DNA of 64,000 nucleotides from Erythrobacter ani (GCF_019204025.1 NZ_JAGSPB010000002.1:310001-374000), one strand, 5' to 3'. Numbered from the stretch's first letter, positions 18,142-28,592 are shown. Numbers and translations are program-made. Notes: generated by a model from the sequence alone, not told the origin.

Positions 18142-20610
18142 TCAGCCGTTTGCCGCCAGATTGAACCAGCTCATGAAAGTGCCACCCTCGACGCCGTCAC
18201 CGGTGGGTTGGCTGGGTAACCAGCCGGGCAGATGATTGCCGTCGACTGCGCGTTGATCCTCGTCACGGATGAAATCACAGTGAAGCAGAACGCGTAGGGG
18301 CATTGGCTCACCGAGCTGAATATCCCGAGGGAGATTGCCCGCGCGCCATCGCACTGCATCAACCAGGGGATCGGGACTTTCTCCAGCGCCAGCCTCAATG
18401 TCGCAACGTTGTTCGAGGAACATTCCGTCAATTGATTGTGTCCGCAAATTGCACCAACAGCGGGTCCCGTCTGGTTGATCCATCAGCGCTTGCACCTCGA
18501 TAGTCAGGTCCGTAAGATCGACGGCGTGAATGCGTCTATCGAATGCAATCACCAACCCATCGGTACGTAGGGTATCGATATCGACGGTTCCCAAATGGTC
18601 CCAACTAATGTCGCAGATATGCGTCAGATCTTCGTCAAGGCCGCCGCTGCCTGAGGGTCCTTGTGGTCCGCTAGGGCCTGTTGGTCCCTCAGGTCCTGCA
18701 GGTCCCGCAGGTCCAGCAGGACCAGGAACTCCCGGAACACCTGGTGTTCCATCCGCGCCCGCAGCCCCATTTGGACCTGGCGCGCCCGCTGGACCAGGAG
18801 GCCCCTGCATCCCTTCGCCGCCAAGGCCCTGATCAGCCAGACACAACAAAGCGTTGGCGATGGCTTGGGTGCTCGGCACCCAGATCCGCCCTAAACCATT
18901 GTCAATTCGTGCGATGCCGTCGGCCAGATCGCCCGCCTGATCACGATTGCCGACGGGCACGTCTTCAAACACCATGTCCGGCCGCCAGTTTTCGATGGTC
19001 GCAAGCACAACACAATCCGCGCTGACACAGCCGGTACATTCGCCGCCATGCAGGCCTGAAAGGCAGTTCGTCGCAGCAATTTCGAGAATTGCGACGCCGC
19101 CAGTACCCTCAACAGTGATGTTGCCGGTATAAGCGACATAGGCGAGCGAATTGTCGGGTGCGATCCGCACCACGCTGGCTTCGTCGCCAACAGGAACCGG
19201 AGCAGTTGGCTCGGTTGGATTGTCCGATCCCAGAGCGGCGAGCGATATGCCTTGCACGAAACTGTCGGTGCCATCTGATACGATGGCGAGCGCCCAGCCG
19301 CCGCCGTCAGTAACAGAAATGGCTATAGGCGTGTGAGCCATCCCCGCTGTTGCGATGGTCGCGCCAGCATCAGGGTCAAACAACACGATCTCATCGGTAG
19401 CACTGTCGAGCAGTACCAGAGCATCCGGACCGCTTGAGCGGACGAGTTTGCCGCCGACTAGTGTCGTGGCGGCAGCCAATCCAGCGATAGTGCTTTCGGG
19501 CAGGCCAGCGGCAGCCGGATCGATTGAGAACAGGCCTGAACCGCCTGGTTCGGCGAGATACACCTGTCCACCAGTTCCTTGTCCAAGCATGGTTCGCGCT
19601 GCGCCCAGACTGGCGCTTTCGTCTGGTGCGGCCGGATCAGCGACGCCTGCCGCCCAAAGCATTGCATCGCCGCTTACCTCCGCCACAGCGAGCAACGCGC
19701 CGCTATCGAGCACGGCAAGTGTTAGCTCCATTCCTTCTGTTCCGGGAACAGAGTCCTGCCGAACGGGGCCAGCGCCAAGGCCTGCGCCATCTGGTTCGAA
19801 CACGGCAATACGGGCAGCGTCGCCAGGGCTGCCAGGATCGACCAGCGCTACATACAGCTCGCTGCCGTCTGGCGACACGGCAAGACCTGTGATGCGTCCG
19901 GACAGCGCATCGCTCGCTTGCACGGAATGGTTTGTCAGCCCGACCTGATAGAGAGAAGAGGCGGCATCGGCAGAGGCTACGAACAACCGGTCACGAATGG
20001 CATCGATTGCGATCATTTCGGCATGGGAAAGCCCGATGGTGCTGGCCCAGTCGACACTCGCGGCGCCCGGGTTGAAGACCGGACCGGCCGGATCAATGCG
20101 CACATCGAGGTCATAAGATTCAAGAATGCGGTTGGGGGCGCATTGGGTGTCATCGCAGCCACATTCATCGAACAAGATTGGCACGTCTTCGCTCGGACAT
20201 TCGCGATAGGACAAACACAGTTGCAGTGTATGGGGCGGCGCATCCTCACCGCCATCGTCAGTGTTTGTCGCTTCGATTAGCTCGCGCACTTGAGGATGGG
20301 CGGTGATGTCTATCGTTTCCGGCTCGATCACCAGAATGTCGTGCCCGCAGCAATCGATTGCACTGCCCGGTTGGAGGATGACCAGATGATCGCGGCAGGC
20401 GGGGTTGGGGTGCTGTTCCACTTCCAATCCACAGACCACGCCGGTACCATGTAAGCGCTGGTTGTGTAGGCGCGCCTTCTCTTGAAAGTAGAATTGTTCG
20501 TCGGTGAAGTCCCGCTCCACCAGCAATTTACCAGTAAAGTAATTGTTGCGTACGGGTCGGGTCGGCTCGCAATTGGTTTCGCAGCCGCAAGTCTGATCGT
20601 GGTTGCTCAT
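18142..20610 (-). CDS. Fibre/anchor-like protein, paralogue A, with beta-propeller and collagen-like stretch (822 aa)
   Basis: The chosen ATG at 20610 overlaps the upstream stop (ATGA) and begins [10 protein letters not shown]. An open frame extends further upstream but only through the neighbour's coding region. Domains in order: the shared docking module (residues 23-64, [20 protein letters not shown] ... [10 protein letters not shown]); a Cys-containing linker domain; a lactonase/YncE-like beta-propeller around 200-560 (repeats such as [17 protein letters not shown]); about 18 uninterrupted Gly-x-y triplets around 602-657 ([19 protein letters not shown] and on); and a C-terminal beta domain. 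A collagen-like stalk followed by a globular tip is a known layout for phage and bacterial adhesive fibres, so this is a likely target-contact protein. Confidence 0.75.
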   Translation of the reverse strand: MSNHDQTCGCETNCEPTRPVRNNYFTGKLLVERDFTDEQFYFQEKARLHNQRLHGTGVVCGLEVEQHPNPACRDHLVILQPGSAIDCCGHDILVIEPETIDITAHPQVRELIEATNTDDGGEDAPPHTLQLCLSYRECPSEDVPILFDECGCDDTQCAPNRILESYDLDVRIDPAGPVFNPGAASVDWASTIGLSHAEMIAIDAIRDRLFVASADAASSLYQVGLTNHSVQASDALSGRITGLAVSPDGSELYVALVDPGSPGDAARIAVFEPDGAGLGAGPVRQDSVPGTEGMELTLAVLDSGALLAVAEVSGDAMLWAAGVADPAAPDESASLGAARTMLGQGTGGQVYLAEPGGSGLFSIDPAAAGLPESTIAGLAAATTLVGGKLVRSSGPDALVLLDSATDEIVLFDPDAGATIATAGMAHTPIAISVTDGGGWALAIVSDGTDSFVQGISLAALGSDNPTEPTAPVPVGDEASVVRIAPDNSLAYVAYTGNITVEGTGGVAILEIAATNCLSGLHGGECTGCVSADCVVLATIENWRPDMVFEDVPVGNRDQAGDLADGIARIDNGLGRIWVPSTQAIANALLCLADQGLGGEGMQGPPGPAGAPGPNGAAGADGTPGVPGVPGPAGPAGPAGPEGPTGPSGPQGPSGSGGLDEDLTHICDISWDHLGTVDIDTLRTDGLVIAFDRRIHAVDLTDLTIEVQALMDQPDGTRCWCNLRTQSIDGMFLEQRCDIEAGAGESPDPLVDAVRWRAGNLPRDIQLGEPMPLRVLLHCDFIRDEDQRAVDGNHLPGWLPSQPTGDGVEGGTFMSWFNLAANG

Positions 20611-22757
20611 GGCGTGATCCTCTCGGGTGGTGCGGGTTTTGTGGATAGGCGCCGCAATCTGCTGGTTGTGCCCAATCGGGGAGGGGTGGCACTTGACGGG
20701 CCTGTGCCGGGCAGCAGGCTCGCGCGGCCCAATTGCATCTCGCCCAAAGCAGTGGATGATCCGCGCAGGCTGGGCGGCCAGCATCCCACTACGCTATCGA
20801 AACCGAGTGCAGCTTGAATGCCGATGCGCATGCGGGGTTCGACGGCTACAATTTTAGGCTCAACATGGGCGGGGATTTGCTCGCCCAACAACCGCCGGAA
20901 TGATGCGCGCTTGTCAGCCCGGTCAACGCTATGAGCAGGCAAAAACACGCTCAACTGGTGAGCAGATTCGTGGAACGGGTCACGAAGAGGGTCACGCGAG
21001 GCATCAAGACGCGTAACGCCTGTTTGCGCATTTTCACCAAGCTGGCTGCGACCGAGTAGAGCAGCGCCCCAAATACGCGCGGCACCGCCCAATCGGCTGC
21101 CTCCAAGGAACAACCAGCGACGCAGTTTCCAATGTTCGAGCACCAACCTTGGCATGGCAGGTGTTATCGGAGGTTCCGCACAGACCGGGGCGCAATGCGG
21201 GACCGATTGTGGTTTCTCTCCAAGGGTATCCCATCCAAGCCAGAGCAAAAGCGCGCCGCGCAATCCGGGCTCTGTCCCGCGGCACCCGAACAATTTAGCG
21301 GCAGACCGGACAAAGTGCCTCCTGCGCGCTTCGGGCCAACGCCGGTCGAGCGATACTCCGATCCAGCTTGCAAGCCATGAAAGCATATCGCTGCTAGAAT
21401 TGGCGGGTGTGGTGCGTGGATCAAACCATTCCGCTTGCGCGTCTACCGTTGTTTCCATCCCGCGTATTCCGCGATCAAAGACGCCGAGAAAGCGATCAAG
21501 AAAGTCGGCGGAGACCGGATCTGCGCCCATCGCTGCGGGTAAATAGCGACGCAGTGAGATGCGTGGATATTCGATATCTATTTGCTTTAGTGAAGGCGAT
21601 CCTTGTCCGCCCCCTATTAGGGTGATGCGCAGCCACAGATATCGACCCGGCTCGCTCAAAATCAGGGCCTCGCTGGCACCCGGTGTCAAAGGAATTGCGG
21701 TCCACGAGCTGTCAGGCAAGGCGGTGATTTCGTCTTCGCGAAGCTCTATTTCTGAGGTGTGCGTTTCTATTACAACTCGCCCGGCATCGCCGTTGCGCAA
21801 ATGCAGTTTGATCGAATGCCACGGGCATCGCGAGATGCTGCTGTCGATGGCCCGGGATATGCTGCTGGCAGCCGAGATGTACGAGATGCTATCATCCGGT
21901 GGCTCGGCCAAGGCTTCGCCTGATGGATCGAACCAGCCAGCGCCTTCGCACCAGGCAGAGAGATCGAACGATCCATCGCGCGCGATCTCAAATGGAGGAC
22001 AACAGAACCGCTCTGCGATTTCTGCCGGATCGGCCAGGCACTCTACAATCCGCCCTTCGTGCCAGACATCGACATCGTCTCGGCCTTGAATGACGGCATA
22101 TAGTCGGCCTGAAAGATCTGCGGCGAGCCGGGAAATGACCCCTGCCGGCTCGATCGCACTGATCCAGCCGCCCCAGAGAGCAAAGCGGTGAATCATCCCA
22201 TTGGCGGCATCGGCGACAAGCACATTGTCTTGAAACAGCGCAATCGCGGTTGGTTGCCACGGGTTGGGACAAGCGGATGATGGCGGTTGCCATGTTGCGC
22301 GAACGATCTGACTCGCTGAATCGATCACCAGCACCGTCCCCGGTATCCCCGTCGATCCCGCATCAGTCGCGTAGATCCGCCCGCCTTTGGCCGCGATTGC
22401 CGAAGGCGCAAAAAGGCGTACACCGCCGCAAGCGATGTCTCGAAATGAACAGGCGCAAGGATCAAACTGGCGCAGGCGAGCGCGCTCGCGATCGAGCAGC
22501 CACAACGTTCCATTGCCGTCCAACGCCACATTGCCGGGGACGATAAGCCCACCGAGCGAACCAGAAGCCTCTCCAGTAACCCGCGCGAGGCCCGGTTCCA
22601 GCGGCAGGGTCAGATCTCCACTGGCAGCGTCTTCAGCAAACGGCGGCAACCCTACAGCGCCGCTTTCAAGCAACCGCCAGCCAAGTTTGCCGTTTAGCCG
22701 AACCCATAGTGGGTCATGCGGCGGACGAGCGGGCGGGGGGAGGAGCGCGGCGCTCAT
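20607..22757 (-). CDS. Baseplate protein: beta-propeller fused to phage tail protein I domain (716 aa)
   Basis: The N-terminal 300 residues form NHL/SMP-type propeller repeats ([39 protein letters not shown]). Residues about 400-540 contain the tail protein I (P2 gpI-like) signature: [20 protein letters not shown], then [20 protein letters not shown] and the RTEPGLRG-like ending. In eCIS clusters this protein follows the baseplate J gene and closes the wedge. Both flanking genes overlap by four bases. The propeller fusion is found in some eCIS and phage-like loci but is not universal. Confidence 0.85.
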   Translation of the reverse strand: MSAALLPPPARPPHDPLWVRLNGKLGWRLLESGAVGLPPFAEDAASGDLTLPLEPGLARVTGEASGSLGGLIVPGNVALDGNGTLWLLDRERARLRQFDPCACSFRDIACGGVRLFAPSAIAAKGGRIYATDAGSTGIPGTVLVIDSASQIVRATWQPPSSACPNPWQPTAIALFQDNVLVADAANGMIHRFALWGGWISAIEPAGVISRLAADLSGRLYAVIQGRDDVDVWHEGRIVECLADPAEIAERFCCPPFEIARDGSFDLSAWCEGAGWFDPSGEALAEPPDDSISYISAASSISRAIDSSISRCPWHSIKLHLRNGDAGRVVIETHTSEIELREDEITALPDSSWTAIPLTPGASEALILSEPGRYLWLRITLIGGGQGSPSLKQIDIEYPRISLRRYLPAAMGADPVSADFLDRFLGVFDRGIRGMETTVDAQAEWFDPRTTPANSSSDMLSWLASWIGVSLDRRWPEARRRHFVRSAAKLFGCRGTEPGLRGALLLWLGWDTLGEKPQSVPHCAPVCAEPPITPAMPRLVLEHWKLRRWLFLGGSRLGGAARIWGAALLGRSQLGENAQTGVTRLDASRDPLRDPFHESAHQLSVFLPAHSVDRADKRASFRRLLGEQIPAHVEPKIVAVEPRMRIGIQAALGFDSVVGCWPPSLRGSSTALGEMQLGRASLLPGTGPSSATPPRLGTTSRLRRLSTKPAPPERITP

Positions 22758-24724
22758 GCGGTTCGCTCCAGCTCTTCTTCAGACCGAACAGACACACGCA
22801 ATTCATCAAGCCGGACCAATGTGCCCTTGGGCATTGTGACATCGGCGCAATCGGGTTGGGCCACGCCTTCAACTTCGATTTTGAGACCTGCCAGACGCGA
22901 GACATCGGGCAGCAGCGCTCGGCGATAGATCTCGCCGTAAAAGAGCGTACCGCCAAACGGCCAACCAAGACCATCGGCCCCGCCAGTAAGCGGATGGAGA
23001 TAAGCACTGACCGCGTTTTCGACCGCAAGAGTAAGCTCCGCTGCATTTGCGTCTGTCGCTGCAATCACTTCCAGATCGAGTGAGATGCCGATATATGCAG
23101 GGCCGATGATGAAAAGTTCGGTAGTCAGCAAACGGCGACTGTCGAGGTGCGCACAAACCGTCTGCATCAAAGCTTCGCTTGGCAAAGGAGCCGGTCCAGG
23201 AGTGTCGGGAACAATCAGGACTGTCACGACGCCGGGGACATTGATCCCTTCAAAATCGGGATGATGCAGCGGCATGGTATGCGCGCGGCGGACCGGACCA
23301 GCCTGCTTTGCGAGCATCTCAAAATCTTCGGCCGCGACAGCGCGTTCACGCGATTTGAGCACCACGGGTGCGCGTTCGATTGCGGCATCCAGTGTTTCTT
23401 CGTCTGTACCACCTTCGGCAGCCACTGGGTTGCTGACTGCTCCAGCGTCGATACCCGGCAAGGTCCGCATTAGCGTCGAGACGCCGCCCGCCGCGACATT
23501 GCCACGTTGCCCACCGCCATGGCGATAGAAGTTCGCAATTATGTTGGCCTGAGGGACGGCGAGATTGGCGACCGGCACGCGTCCGCGATTGCCTTCGCCA
23601 AAGCGGATTTCGCCGGTCGTGCGGTTTAATACAAAGTGTTTGGAGTCCTCATCCGACCCGAAGAAGTCTGACACCTCGGTCCAGCGTTCGGGCGTGCCCG
23701 TCTCATCCACATCAAGCTCAAGCGTCCCATCGAGGATCGACGTGTTGCCCAGTTGGAAGACCTGCGAAGGCGTTCCTTCACTCCCTCCAACCACTTCGCG
23801 GGCCACCGATTGCGCCTGTATCGCAGGCACCGCGTTGGACCGCACGGCGCGTAATCGGGGCGCCCGTTCATAGCCTGAATAGACCAAGCGTGCTCTCAGC
23901 CAATAGCGCTTCGCATCGGTCTTTTTCCCAAGCGTCGCTGCGACGATTTGCCCAGCGGGAGGGCATTTGAGATGGACCATTCCGGAGCGCGAAAAGCCAA
24001 GCGTTTCATCGGATAGGACCTTCAACGGCCGCCATTCGGTACCAGCCCAAAACTCCCATGCAAACCGACCGGGCGGAGATACAGCAACCGTCCCGCCGCC
24101 ACATGGCGCCGGTGGAATTACGCGCTCACTCGCGGGCCAGAACGCCAGCGAGAGCTCTGCATTGGAAGGCAGTTCACTAGTGCTTGAAAAGCCGAGCATG
24201 AATGCGCTGCCAGTGTTGGCGAGGGCGCCAAACGGTTCGAACCCGCCATCAAGATCGGCATTAGCGGCGGTCAGATCGGAATAGGCGTAGCCGTCAAATG
24301 ATTGGATCGCGGTAAGCTGGTTCTTGATCGCGGTAAGTACACGGTCGGTTTCAAACAAGATCGGCCCATCGTCATCGGGTTGGCTGGAAGCGACTGGAAA
24401 ACGCGAAGGTACAATGACGGTTTCTTGCGCAAAACTGGGCTTGACCGGGAAGACAAGGATCGTGGTCGCGGGCCTTGCTGGGGCAAGTTCGACGCCGATG
24501 AGTTCAAGGAATTTGAGGTAATTGAGTTCGGGGATCCTGCCGATCCGGAACAACAGCATTTCGCTCATCCAGGCGAACAATTCGACCAGAGCAAAGCCCG
24601 CATCGCCACCGTTGGTATCAGTCCACTCGGGGGTATATTGCGGGATTCGCGCCCGGGCCTCTTCGACCAGATCGGCAAAGCGCCGGTCATCGAGTACGGG
24701 AATGTGATCGGATAGAGGCATCAC
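22754..24724 (-). CDS. Baseplate J-like assembly protein (656 aa)
   Basis: The N-terminus (LVEEARARIPQYTPEWTD, then GFALVELFAWMSEMLLFRIG) is the classic opening of the 'putative baseplate assembly protein' family, equivalent to T4 gp6/P2 gpJ and Afp11. The C-terminal half carries the expected ALKSRERAVAAEDFE-type segment (VVLKSRERAVAAEDFEMLA) and the valence-binding strand pattern near PGVVTVLIVPD. It forms the inner baseplate wedge that holds sheath and hub together. It overlaps gp25 upstream and the tail-I protein downstream by ATGA, so the three are translated as a unit. Confidence 0.92.
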   Translation of the reverse strand: MMPLSDHIPVLDDRRFADLVEEARARIPQYTPEWTDTNGGDAGFALVELFAWMSEMLLFRIGRIPELNYLKFLELIGVELAPARPATTILVFPVKPSFAQETVIVPSRFPVASSQPDDDGPILFETDRVLTAIKNQLTAIQSFDGYAYSDLTAANADLDGGFEPFGALANTGSAFMLGFSSTSELPSNAELSLAFWPASERVIPPAPCGGGTVAVSPPGRFAWEFWAGTEWRPLKVLSDETLGFSRSGMVHLKCPPAGQIVAATLGKKTDAKRYWLRARLVYSGYERAPRLRAVRSNAVPAIQAQSVAREVVGGSEGTPSQVFQLGNTSILDGTLELDVDETGTPERWTEVSDFFGSDEDSKHFVLNRTTGEIRFGEGNRGRVPVANLAVPQANIIANFYRHGGGQRGNVAAGGVSTLMRTLPGIDAGAVSNPVAAEGGTDEETLDAAIERAPVVLKSRERAVAAEDFEMLAKQAGPVRRAHTMPLHHPDFEGINVPGVVTVLIVPDTPGPAPLPSEALMQTVCAHLDSRRLLTTELFIIGPAYIGISLDLEVIAATDANAAELTLAVENAVSAYLHPLTGGADGLGWPFGGTLFYGEIYRRALLPDVSRLAGLKIEVEGVAQPDCADVTMPKGTLVRLDELRVSVRSEEELERTA

Positions 24725-25140
24725 ACACCCTCCCGAATGAAGAAGGGATAGACCATGTTCATCATCGCATTGTTGACCCGCAGCCGATAATCGATGCGGA
24801 TCATCAGCAAGTTGTCATCTTCACCCGAAAGTTCGGCATTGACGCCAAGCACATCGATGCGCGGTTCTTGCTCAGTTAAGCAGCGGCGGACTTGATCAAC
24901 GATCCTCACAATGGTTGCTTCGCTGCCCGGCTTGAACAATTCGTTATGCGCTGCGCAGCCGACGGCAGGTCGCATCACGCGCTCACCCAGCGCTGTAGAA
25001 AGCAGGAACCAGATTGACTGTTCAACCTTTGCTTCACCCGCAGCCGAGGTCAGCCTACCTTGCGGCGAAATGGTGAGCGGAAACGCCAAACCCTTGCCCA
25101 GGAATGCGCCGGGAGCGCGAAAATCGTTAGTCGGTCTCAT
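24721..25140 (-). CDS. GPW/gp25-family baseplate wedge protein (139 aa)
   Basis: The length and pattern fit T4 gp25/P2 gpW/Afp9: an N-terminal G-x-G-x-A-F-P segment, the central helix QSIWFLLSTALGERVMRP followed by GC, the NELFKPG segment, and C-terminal beta strands (DDNLLMIRIDYRLRVNNAMM). The E-R-x-M-R-P (here ERVMRP) motif is the conserved core of the family, which initiates sheath assembly on the baseplate. It overlaps both neighbours by four bases. Confidence 0.92.
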   Translation of the reverse strand: MRPTNDFRAPGAFLGKGLAFPLTISPQGRLTSAAGEAKVEQSIWFLLSTALGERVMRPAVGCAAHNELFKPGSEATIVRIVDQVRRCLTEQEPRIDVLGVNAELSGEDDNLLMIRIDYRLRVNNAMMNMVYPFFIREGV

Positions 25141-25910
25141 AGCGGAATAGCCTCCGCCAGGCCCTCGATGACGAGCACTGTTTCTTCCAGCGCGGCCAAC
25201 CCTTCTTTCATGGTCTCCAGATCACCATCCGATGCTAGTGCTGGAAGCTCGACAGACGGCGCACCAGGCATCAGTTCGAGGAATGGACCAGCCAAGGCCA
25301 GAATGGTCGCGATCGGATCAATTGACTGCATGATGCCGTCGGCCGAAACGAGTGCATTCTCCTTCGCGCACTCAAGCTGAGCAAGCCGTGCATCGTTGCC
25401 GTTCTGTGCGGCTGAGGCGATATCAAGTTCCAGTCCCGCTAGGAGATCGATAACGCTGGTGAGTGCCTGAAGCATACAGCGCAACATCTTGGCGATCAGC
25501 AGCAGCAGGTCTTTGATGAACTGGCCGAACGGGATGGCCGGGTTGACCACCATGCCGATACACGCTGCAACTTCCGCGCCGGCGTCGCCAATTTCGATAA
25601 ACATTCCCGGAATATCCACGGGATTGGTTGGTGGATTTTTGAACGCATCGATCAAGACCCCGAGGAACTTTAGAACTTTAAGTACACATTCCATGCTTGC
25701 CATTATCGGAGCGATCTGCAGCGCCAGCGATGCGTTCATGGCGCAATCATCGGGTATCCCGCGTGTAGCATCGGCAATGCCCTTGATTGTCCCACCTGTT
25801 GGGAGGCGCAATTCGGGGATGTTTGCCTTGGGCAAGCGGAAGTCCGCGCATTTCGGCTCAGCGAGATCGCGCTTCAGATTTTCTGGCAGTGGTACGTCGA
25901 GAGTTGGCAA
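25137..25910 (-). CDS. Conserved-looking hydrophobic protein of unknown function in the CIS operon (257 aa)
   Basis: There is no recognised family. The first 60 residues are polar and proline-rich (RLPKANIPELRLPTGGTIKG). Residues about 65-160 contain several hydrophobic helices (LALQIAPIMASMECVLKVLK, LLLLIAKMLRCMLQALTSVI) punctuated by cysteines, and the C-terminus is acidic. The helices could be membrane-associated or packed in a helical bundle; there is no signal peptide. It sits between the spike and gp25, the interval where other eCIS clusters hold the PAAR tip gene, but no PAAR motif is visible. The 12-base gap to the spike gene keeps it in the same transcript. Confidence 0.6.
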   Translation of the reverse strand: MPTLDVPLPENLKRDLAEPKCADFRLPKANIPELRLPTGGTIKGIADATRGIPDDCAMNASLALQIAPIMASMECVLKVLKFLGVLIDAFKNPPTNPVDIPGMFIEIGDAGAEVAACIGMVVNPAIPFGQFIKDLLLLIAKMLRCMLQALTSVIDLLAGLELDIASAAQNGNDARLAQLECAKENALVSADGIMQSIDPIATILALAGPFLELMPGAPSVELPALASDGDLETMKEGLAALEETVLVIEGLAEAIPL

Positions 25911-25922
25911 TGGCGTCTCCTG

Positions 25923-26432
25923 TCAGATTTTGTTGTTGTTGGGTTCGATGGTGCGGCCATTGATCATGATGTTTGCGCCTTCGAGTCTGAGGGTTCCCGA
26001 GGCACGCAACACGACGTGGGTGTTACACATCATCAAGGCGTTCTCGTGCGGATCATCGAGCCAGATCGCGCCGTTGTCGCCATTGTCCGGAGTGGAATCT
26101 ATGAAGCGCAGCGAATGCCCGTTTTTGCTACGGAGCATCCGCACACGTGGATCGGTAGCGGGCGCTTCGGCCTGACCATTCCACATGGAACCGAGCACTA
26201 TCGGATGATTGAAATCACCATGCAGGAACCCGATGATCACTTCGTCATCAAGCTCGGGAATAAAGAACAACCCTCGATCTGGCCCGGCGAATGGCGCGGA
26301 GTACGGTATCCAGTCGCTTTCGAGCGATTGATCAATCCCGGAATAGGATACGCGGATCCGGCCTTGATTGTCGGGGTCCTCATTCTCGATCACCGAACCG
26401 ATGACGAGTCCAGGCATAGCGCCGCCCATCAT
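25923..26432 (-). CDS. Spike protein, gp5/VgrG OB-fold type (169 aa)
   Basis: The sequence PGLVIGSVIENEDPDNQGRI, then GLFFIPELDDEVIIGFLHGD and PIVLGSMWNG, is the standard phage baseplate assembly protein V / VgrG OB-fold signature (equivalent to T4 gp5 N-terminus and Afp8 C-terminal half). A short C-terminal beta segment (GTLRLEGANIMINGRTIEP) probably starts the beta-helix needle. The hub half is encoded separately just upstream with a four-base overlap (26429-26432). This is a split of the usual fused VgrG/Afp8 arrangement. Confidence 0.88.
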   Translation of the reverse strand: MMGGAMPGLVIGSVIENEDPDNQGRIRVSYSGIDQSLESDWIPYSAPFAGPDRGLFFIPELDDEVIIGFLHGDFNHPIVLGSMWNGQAEAPATDPRVRMLRSKNGHSLRFIDSTPDNGDNGAIWLDDPHENALMMCNTHVVLRASGTLRLEGANIMINGRTIEPNNNKI

Positions 26433-27643
26433 GATGCTTGCTCCGGCAGGTTTTCGAGCCGCGCCTCAAATCGGGTCTGGTATCCCGCATCGGTAAAGCT
26501 GTGTTCGGTTTTTGTGACGAGGTAATCGCCAGAAAGCCTTGCGCCCAATTCGCCAATCTGAACCTTGGTTCCTGCGCGCAGTTCAGGCAGGCCAATGGTC
26601 GTGCCACGAGCCTTGATTACCGACGAAGCTCGGTCGCGCATGATATCGCGCGCCAGCCGTTTGGCTTCCTCGCGTGAGAATACTGGCCGATCAACAACCA
26701 GCTCTTCGCGCGGATCACATTGGATAAATTCTTGAACATTGCTGTTGAGGCCTTCCATCTCATCATCGTCGAAATTGATGACCTCGTGGAAAGACTCACG
26801 AGCGGCGCGATCCCAACCATTGACGCGCACCGATTTGACTTGATTGTGACTGGTGATGACCGGGTTGAAATCGACCAGCGTCCGCCCCCATTCGAGCCGA
26901 TAGTTTATCGGTGGGCGGGCAAACGAACCGGGCCCGAAATAGATTTGGCGCGGAGTTCCAGACTCTTCGTTGGCCTCCTGGATGACCATCTCATAACTGT
27001 GTCGACGGGCCAGGTTGAGGAGAAAATCAACATCGTATTGATTGGTTTGCGCAGTGTAATCGAGCGGATTCTCCTCGCCTTGTGCCTCCTCATTTATGCC
27101 GATCGGAATTGGCAGCCGTTTCTCGCCATCGTCGGTCAATGTTGCAAGATTGAGGGCAATTGCGCTCGGCTTTTCATTGATCCAGGAATGCGAATATTTC
27201 TTGCGCCTGAACTGATGAAGAATGTTGAGCCCGGTGACGGTCAGCGTTGGCGCCCCAGAGCTTGGAAAGCTGGGCTCCATGCTGGTGAAATTGCCCAGCA
27301 TCATGGTGACTAAATTGTCAGCATAGCCAAGCTTGATTTCGACTGTCTTTTTGCAAGGCTGGAACAACACATAAGGTTTGTTCTCGGCGCTGCTATCAGT
27401 GAGATAATCGTCTGGTTCTGAGCCAATAAACCTAAATTTCTTCTGGTCTGAGTCCCAATTGTTGACCGTCAATTCAAATCGGTCGATCTCGGTCAGTCCG
27501 TCGATGTATTTGAGCTCAATCACGTCTCGCAGGACATTCTGCGGTAAATTCTCACCATCAATGCGAACCTGAAATGAAGGCGCGAAAAAGGCCCGGTTTT
27601 CCGGTTTGCGAGCTTCATCAAGGACCGAGCGATACGTTGTCAT
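26429..27643 (-). CDS. Hub protein, gp27/VgrG N-terminal-like (404 aa)
   Basis: The N-terminus (FQVRIDGENLPQNVLRDVIE) and the DGLTEIDRFELTVNNWD segment match phage late control D/gp27-like hub proteins, which form the trimeric platform between the tube and the spike. The C-terminus has the typical RGTTIGLPELRAGTKVQIGE and GDYLVTKTEHSFTDAGYQTR strands. In Afp/PVC and T6SS VgrG this domain is fused to the OB-fold spike; here the spike is the next gene. The start overlaps the LysM protein stop by four bases. Confidence 0.85.
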   Translation of the reverse strand: MTTYRSVLDEARKPENRAFFAPSFQVRIDGENLPQNVLRDVIELKYIDGLTEIDRFELTVNNWDSDQKKFRFIGSEPDDYLTDSSAENKPYVLFQPCKKTVEIKLGYADNLVTMMLGNFTSMEPSFPSSGAPTLTVTGLNILHQFRRKKYSHSWINEKPSAIALNLATLTDDGEKRLPIPIGINEEAQGEENPLDYTAQTNQYDVDFLLNLARRHSYEMVIQEANEESGTPRQIYFGPGSFARPPINYRLEWGRTLVDFNPVITSHNQVKSVRVNGWDRAARESFHEVINFDDDEMEGLNSNVQEFIQCDPREELVVDRPVFSREEAKRLARDIMRDRASSVIKARGTTIGLPELRAGTKVQIGELGARLSGDYLVTKTEHSFTDAGYQTRFEARLENLPEQAS

Positions 27644-28359
27644 CGGCCAGCCCGTCCGCGATCAATTGCGGGAACGGCCAGACGCGTGCCAGAGGCGATC
27701 CTGCGTGGGTCTTCAATCCCATTCTCGGCTGCGACCCGGCGCCAGTCAGATGCCCTGCTGTAATAGCTATTCGCCACGCGCCACAATTGTTCGTTCGGGC
27801 CCAAAACATGCGCGTGGGTGCGATCTGGCGAGGACAAGTTCAACTCTTCGAGCTGCTCGGCCATCGGCTTGTATTCGCGTACCGACAGGTTGATCTTGGC
27901 GCGCAAAGGAACGCCGCCGGTCGAGAACAGAGTAAAGTTCTGTCGGATGCTGGTGATGACGCCGGTGAATTTCTCGCGCCGCTGCGATCCCAGCTCGCTT
28001 GCGATTTCAGAACCGGGGAAGCCCTTGCCCCAATAGAACGAAATTGGCGGAGGGGTGTGTCCGGTCGGTTCGATCCGAACGAGCGAATAGATTTTGTCTG
28101 TTTGTCTGGCAACGCTTTCGGCCTGGGTCGACATGCCCCTGTCCGAACTGTCGAAAAATAATTCGAGTGACAGGACTTCGGCCTCTCCGCGCACGAACTG
28201 CTGCAATGGCGCAGTTGTCGCAGGGATCGCGACCTCGGCGAAAACCAGCTTTTTCTCGAACGAGAGTTCGGTTGGATTGTATTGGACAGGAATCGGATCG
28301 CTATCGCCGCCATGCCAATGGGCGATCAGATATGCGCGTCCGGGTGGGGCAGCACTCAT
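27640..28359 (-). CDS. LysM-containing tube-initiator/adaptor protein (Afp7-like, 239 aa)
   Basis: The N-terminal about 170 residues carry the CIS tube-adaptor pattern (PIPVQYNPTELSFEKKLVFA, LSLELFFDSSD, ITSIRQNFTLFSTGGVPLRA), equivalent to T4 gp53/Afp7. The C-terminal segment (about 180-235) is a LysM domain (VLGPNEQLWRVANSYYSRAS, then ENGI and ASGTRLAVP). In eCIS this protein links tube and hub. It overlaps both neighbours by four bases. Confidence 0.88.
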   Translation of the reverse strand: MSAAPPGRAYLIAHWHGGDSDPIPVQYNPTELSFEKKLVFAEVAIPATTAPLQQFVRGEAEVLSLELFFDSSDRGMSTQAESVARQTDKIYSLVRIEPTGHTPPPISFYWGKGFPGSEIASELGSQRREKFTGVITSIRQNFTLFSTGGVPLRAKINLSVREYKPMAEQLEELNLSSPDRTHAHVLGPNEQLWRVANSYYSRASDWRRVAAENGIEDPRRIASGTRLAVPAIDRGRAGR

Positions 28360-28571
28360 ACGCGCGCGCTCCAGCTTTGACGAGCGATGTTGCCGCGCCC
28401 GTCGTCCGCAATCTCCGTGGCCGCAGCGCGCCGGTCCTGGCGCGCCATGCGGTCTTCAACCGCGCGCACAGCAGTTGCTACAATGGTGGCCATGGTCCGA
28501 TCATCAAGCGCGGCTGTACTGCGGTTTTGGACCCGCACCGTGCTGACAACCTCTTTGATCTCAACGCTCAT
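28356..28571 (-). CDS. DUF5908-type small CIS protein (71 aa)
   Basis: The N-terminus MSVEIKEVVSTVRVQ resembles the M-P-I-E-I-R-E-L-V-I opening of DUF5908 proteins, short conserved peptides found between the tube and LysM genes in eCIS loci. The remainder is a charged helix. The start is supported by GGAG eight bases upstream. Its role is unknown. It overlaps the LysM gene by four bases, so production is coupled to that of the adaptor. Confidence 0.7.
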   Translation of the reverse strand: MSVEIKEVVSTVRVQNRSTAALDDRTMATIVATAVRAVEDRMARQDRRAAATEIADDGRGNIARQSWSARV

Positions 28572-28592
28572 CTTGCGTTCTCCACATCTGGT

